Positions 62,542 to 64,000 of a DNA stretch of 64,000 bases are shown one piece after another (the stretch's first letter is position 1; every line of letters begins with the position of its first letter). The DNA is from Virgifigura deserti (lineage in GTDB: Bacteria > Pseudomonadota > Alphaproteobacteria > Dongiales > Dongiaceae): contig QOZR01000016.1 in assembly GCA_003576685.1 (NCBI GenBank), positions 36,073 to 100,072 on the forward strand, given 5' to 3'. The translations under genes were made by a program, and so were the position numbers. The notes below the pieces were generated by a model that worked only from the letters and a program-made list of their open reading frames with translations, was not told where the DNA came from and searched no databases.

Positions 62542-63425
62542 GGGCAAGGGCCGCCGCGAAGGCGATCGTCGCGAGCATGGGGCACCTCCTTCTCCGCCGC
62601 GGTTGCGGCGGCGGCGCCGACGGCATCCTTGCCTAGGGTCGCCTTCAGCCGATCCAGATCCGCTTGCTCGTGGACGAAGATGAAGTTGTTGATGTAGAGC
62701 CCGGCCGGGCTCTTGCCGCACCAGCCGACCGATCCGGGTTGCTGGTGCTTCCGCCGATCGAAGCCGTCGACCGCGACGAGGCGGCGGTCGAGCAGGAAGA
62801 ACCCTCGGTAGCCGAGCGACGCGAGGACCGCGAACATCCGATCGGGGCAGTCGGGATGATGGCGCCGTTCGGACTCGATGATGAGGTTGGGGCGGTGCCG
62901 AACCAGGGTTTCGCGTGCCCCGCGCAGCACGGCGAGCTCATGGCCCTCGACGTCGATCTTGATGAGCCCGACCGCGCCCAATGCGAAGCTGTCGAGCGTC
63001 CGGGTCTCCACCGCCACCGCCGCGGCGCGGCGGTGGCCGCCGAACCCGTTCTCGGGTTCGATCGACGCTCGCCCGACGAACGCGCGCCCGGCGACGACGG
63101 GGACGCGCAGCGCTGCCGAGCCGGCCCGATCGGAGAGGGCGCAGTTCTTGACCGCGACCGCCGGCGCGAATGAGCCCCGCAGGAGCCTGTAGCGCCGCGG
63201 ATCGGGTTCGAATGCGAGGACCTGCCGGGAGTACAGGAGCATGATGGCGGCATAGACGCCGAACCCGCTGCCGACATCGACGGAGATCCGGTCGCGGTCA
63301 CACAGGGCCGGGAGCAGGCGCAGCTCGGCCTCGCCCCAGGTCACATGCGCCACCGCGCGTGCAAGCAAGGGCAGCCTCGGACCGACCCGCCGCAGGAGCT
63401 CGTGCGAGACCCGGTGCGGGGTCAT
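62538..63425 (-). CDS. FkbM-family SAM-dependent methyltransferase
   Basis: A 295-aa O-methyltransferase. SAM motif I is ISVDVGSGFGVYAAIML, and FEPDPRRYRLL, VKNCALSDRAGSAAL and GLIKIDVEGHELAVLRGARE with RPNLIIE follow, all characteristic of FkbM. Substrates of the family include sugars of surface polysaccharides and polyketides; this one is unknown. ATG 63425 gives the normal length; an ATG at 63515 in the same frame would add a 30-residue Cys/Gly-rich stretch. Confidence 0.9.
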   Translation of the reverse strand: MTPHRVSHELLRRVGPRLPLLARAVAHVTWGEAELRLLPALCDRDRISVDVGSGFGVYAAIMLLYSRQVLAFEPDPRRYRLLRGSFAPAVAVKNCALSDRAGSAALRVPVVAGRAFVGRASIEPENGFGGHRRAAAVAVETRTLDSFALGAVGLIKIDVEGHELAVLRGARETLVRHRPNLIIESERRHHPDCPDRMFAVLASLGYRGFFLLDRRLVAVDGFDRRKHQQPGSVGWCGKSPAGLYINNFIFVHEQADLDRLKATLGKDAVGAAAATAAEKEVPHARDDRLRGGPCP

Positions 63426-63495
63426 CCTGCCGGCACCCGGATGGCGGTGCGATCCCGCGGACAGGACGACGCCAGGGCGGCCGCCGTCGCAGGCA

Positions 63496-63735
63496 TCACA
63501 TCGACCAGTGCTCATAGCGGACCATGGTTCGGCGCTGCGCGATGCAGATCTGGTCCGCCTCGTTGAGATGGTCGAGATGCCGAAAGAACTGCTGTGTATC
63601 GTCCGGGGTGCGGGTTGTGAGGGCGCGCAGCCCCGCGGCATAGACGAGGCTGCTCTTGCCCATGACGGCGCCGGCGGCCTCGACCAGTTCGGACAGCGAG
63701 CGGTGGAGCCGCTCTCGGGTGCGGGCGTCGTGCAT
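63496..63735 (-). CDS. Small hypothetical protein
   Basis: A 79-aa mostly helical protein, MHDARTRERLHRSLSELVEA at the start and QICIAQRRTMVRYEHWSM at the end. AAGGAG lies 7 bases before ATG 63735, which decides the start; the frame is open upstream through a repetitive stretch (TVPSG) that I treat as non-coding. No family recognised. It lies upstream of the FkbM gene on the same strand. Confidence 0.6.
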   Translation of the reverse strand: MHDARTRERLHRSLSELVEAAGAVMGKSSLVYAAGLRALTTRTPDDTQQFFRHLDHLNEADQICIAQRRTMVRYEHWSM

Positions 63736-64000
63736 GGCTCTCTCCTTCGCCGCCGGGCTCTGAGGTGGCAAGGCAACCCGCTCGGCGGGGTCTGGTTCCG
63801 CAGCATCGCCGGCCGCCGGAGACATTCCGGAGGGTACGGTCGGCCCGGAGGGTACGGTGGGCGCGGAGGGCACGGTCGGCGCGGCGTTGCTTGGTCGGAT
63901 GAACCTCGAGGATCAGGGAGACCGGGCTTGGACTGCCGCGCACCATTCGGCCAACACCGGCTGGCACCTGGGACGCGGGTCTCGCCCGATCGAACGGATA
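63736..64000. other. Right end of window, no gene assigned
   Basis: Frames are open on both strands but none shows recognisable content. A gene entering from the right is possible. It contains the 18-bp tandem repeat. Confidence 0.35.
63827..63880. repeat. Three 18-bp tandem repeats
   Basis: The unit CCGGAGGGTACGGTCGGC occurs three times in a row (63827-63844, 63845-63862, 63863-63880) with one change in copy 2 and two in copy 3. The length is a multiple of three, so it could be coding on either strand (for example PEGTVG on the plus strand), but no gene context supports that. Confidence 0.85.

Noticed and set aside
63827..63880. Tandem repeats here, at 14891 and at 10535 considered as CRISPR
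   Set aside because: Units of 13-18 bp are directly adjacent with no spacers, and no cas genes are present.
63512..63967. 151-codon minus-strand frame across the 18-bp repeats
   Set aside because: Arg-rich and repetitive, overlaps the small gene with a strong ribosome site in another frame, no motif.

Overview
The window is GC-rich, densely coded bacterial DNA. Several things point to an alphaproteobacterium, probably in the Rhodospirillales sensu lato: the gene order rnc-lepB-acpS-pdxJ-(DUF2062)-rsh-rpoZ-folK, a single bifunctional RelA/SpoT enzyme, a type II lumazine synthase, a PAS_5 protein beside a HisKA_2 kinase, and genomic repeats of the PELVEG and GCCCGG type. I could not fix the genus. 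I found no rRNA, tRNA, CRISPR array or intact insertion sequence.

Region by region. 1-7.8 kb is a housekeeping block: the start of RNase III, signal peptidase I, holo-ACP synthase, PdxJ, a DUF2062 membrane protein, two long perfect palindromes, the (p)ppGpp synthetase/hydrolase, RNA polymerase omega, FolK, and a divergent NYN-domain/uracil-DNA glycosylase pair. 7.8-12.7 kb holds an EamA exporter, PELVEG-type repeats, a lone PEP-CTERM protein, and an MFS transporter divergent from an AraC regulator. 12.8-25.3 kb is conserved again: rhomboid, SmpB, DapA, lytic transglycosylase, HAD dehalogenase, alpha/beta hydrolase, threonine dehydratase, bactofilin with its M23 partner, CysD and CysNC, and a cupin. 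25.5-31.1 kb has a BCCT osmolyte transporter with a universal stress protein, a nucleotidase-like HAD protein, and an unknown gene followed by an APH-type kinase and a methyltransferase. 31.1-37.7 kb has RibH2 behind a clear FMN riboswitch, a metallophosphoesterase-SRAP-MFS-SDR run, and the PAS_5/histidine kinase pair.

From 38 to 46.8 kb the DNA is accessory in character. It carries small and unknown genes, Sel1-repeat and DUF2147 proteins, a fatty-acid desaturase, a broken membrane-protein gene, and two diverged copies of a micro-ORF beginning MSWFGAE.

The most interesting block is 46.8-57.5 kb. A quaternary-amine ABC transporter operon (binding protein, ATPase, a double-length fused permease, then an MFS gene 4 bases on) faces a complete TorR/TorS/TorT trimethylamine-N-oxide (TMAO) sensing system. 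No torCAD reductase genes lie in the window. I infer that external TMAO, sensed by TorT-TorS-TorR, may control uptake of TMAO or a related osmolyte rather than, or as well as, respiration. GTGAAC motifs in the proX-torR intergenic region resemble the core of the E. coli tor box. Two related 78-79 bp elements lie in the same orientation on either side of this block. One adjoins a decayed serine-recombinase tail, so either a shared terminator-like element or the edges of an old insertion is possible.

The right end (57.8-64 kb) holds an App1-type DUF2183 protein, the recombinase remnant, a Sel1-repeat protein, a patatin, a DUF892 ferritin-like protein, an FkbM methyltransferase and a small unknown gene.
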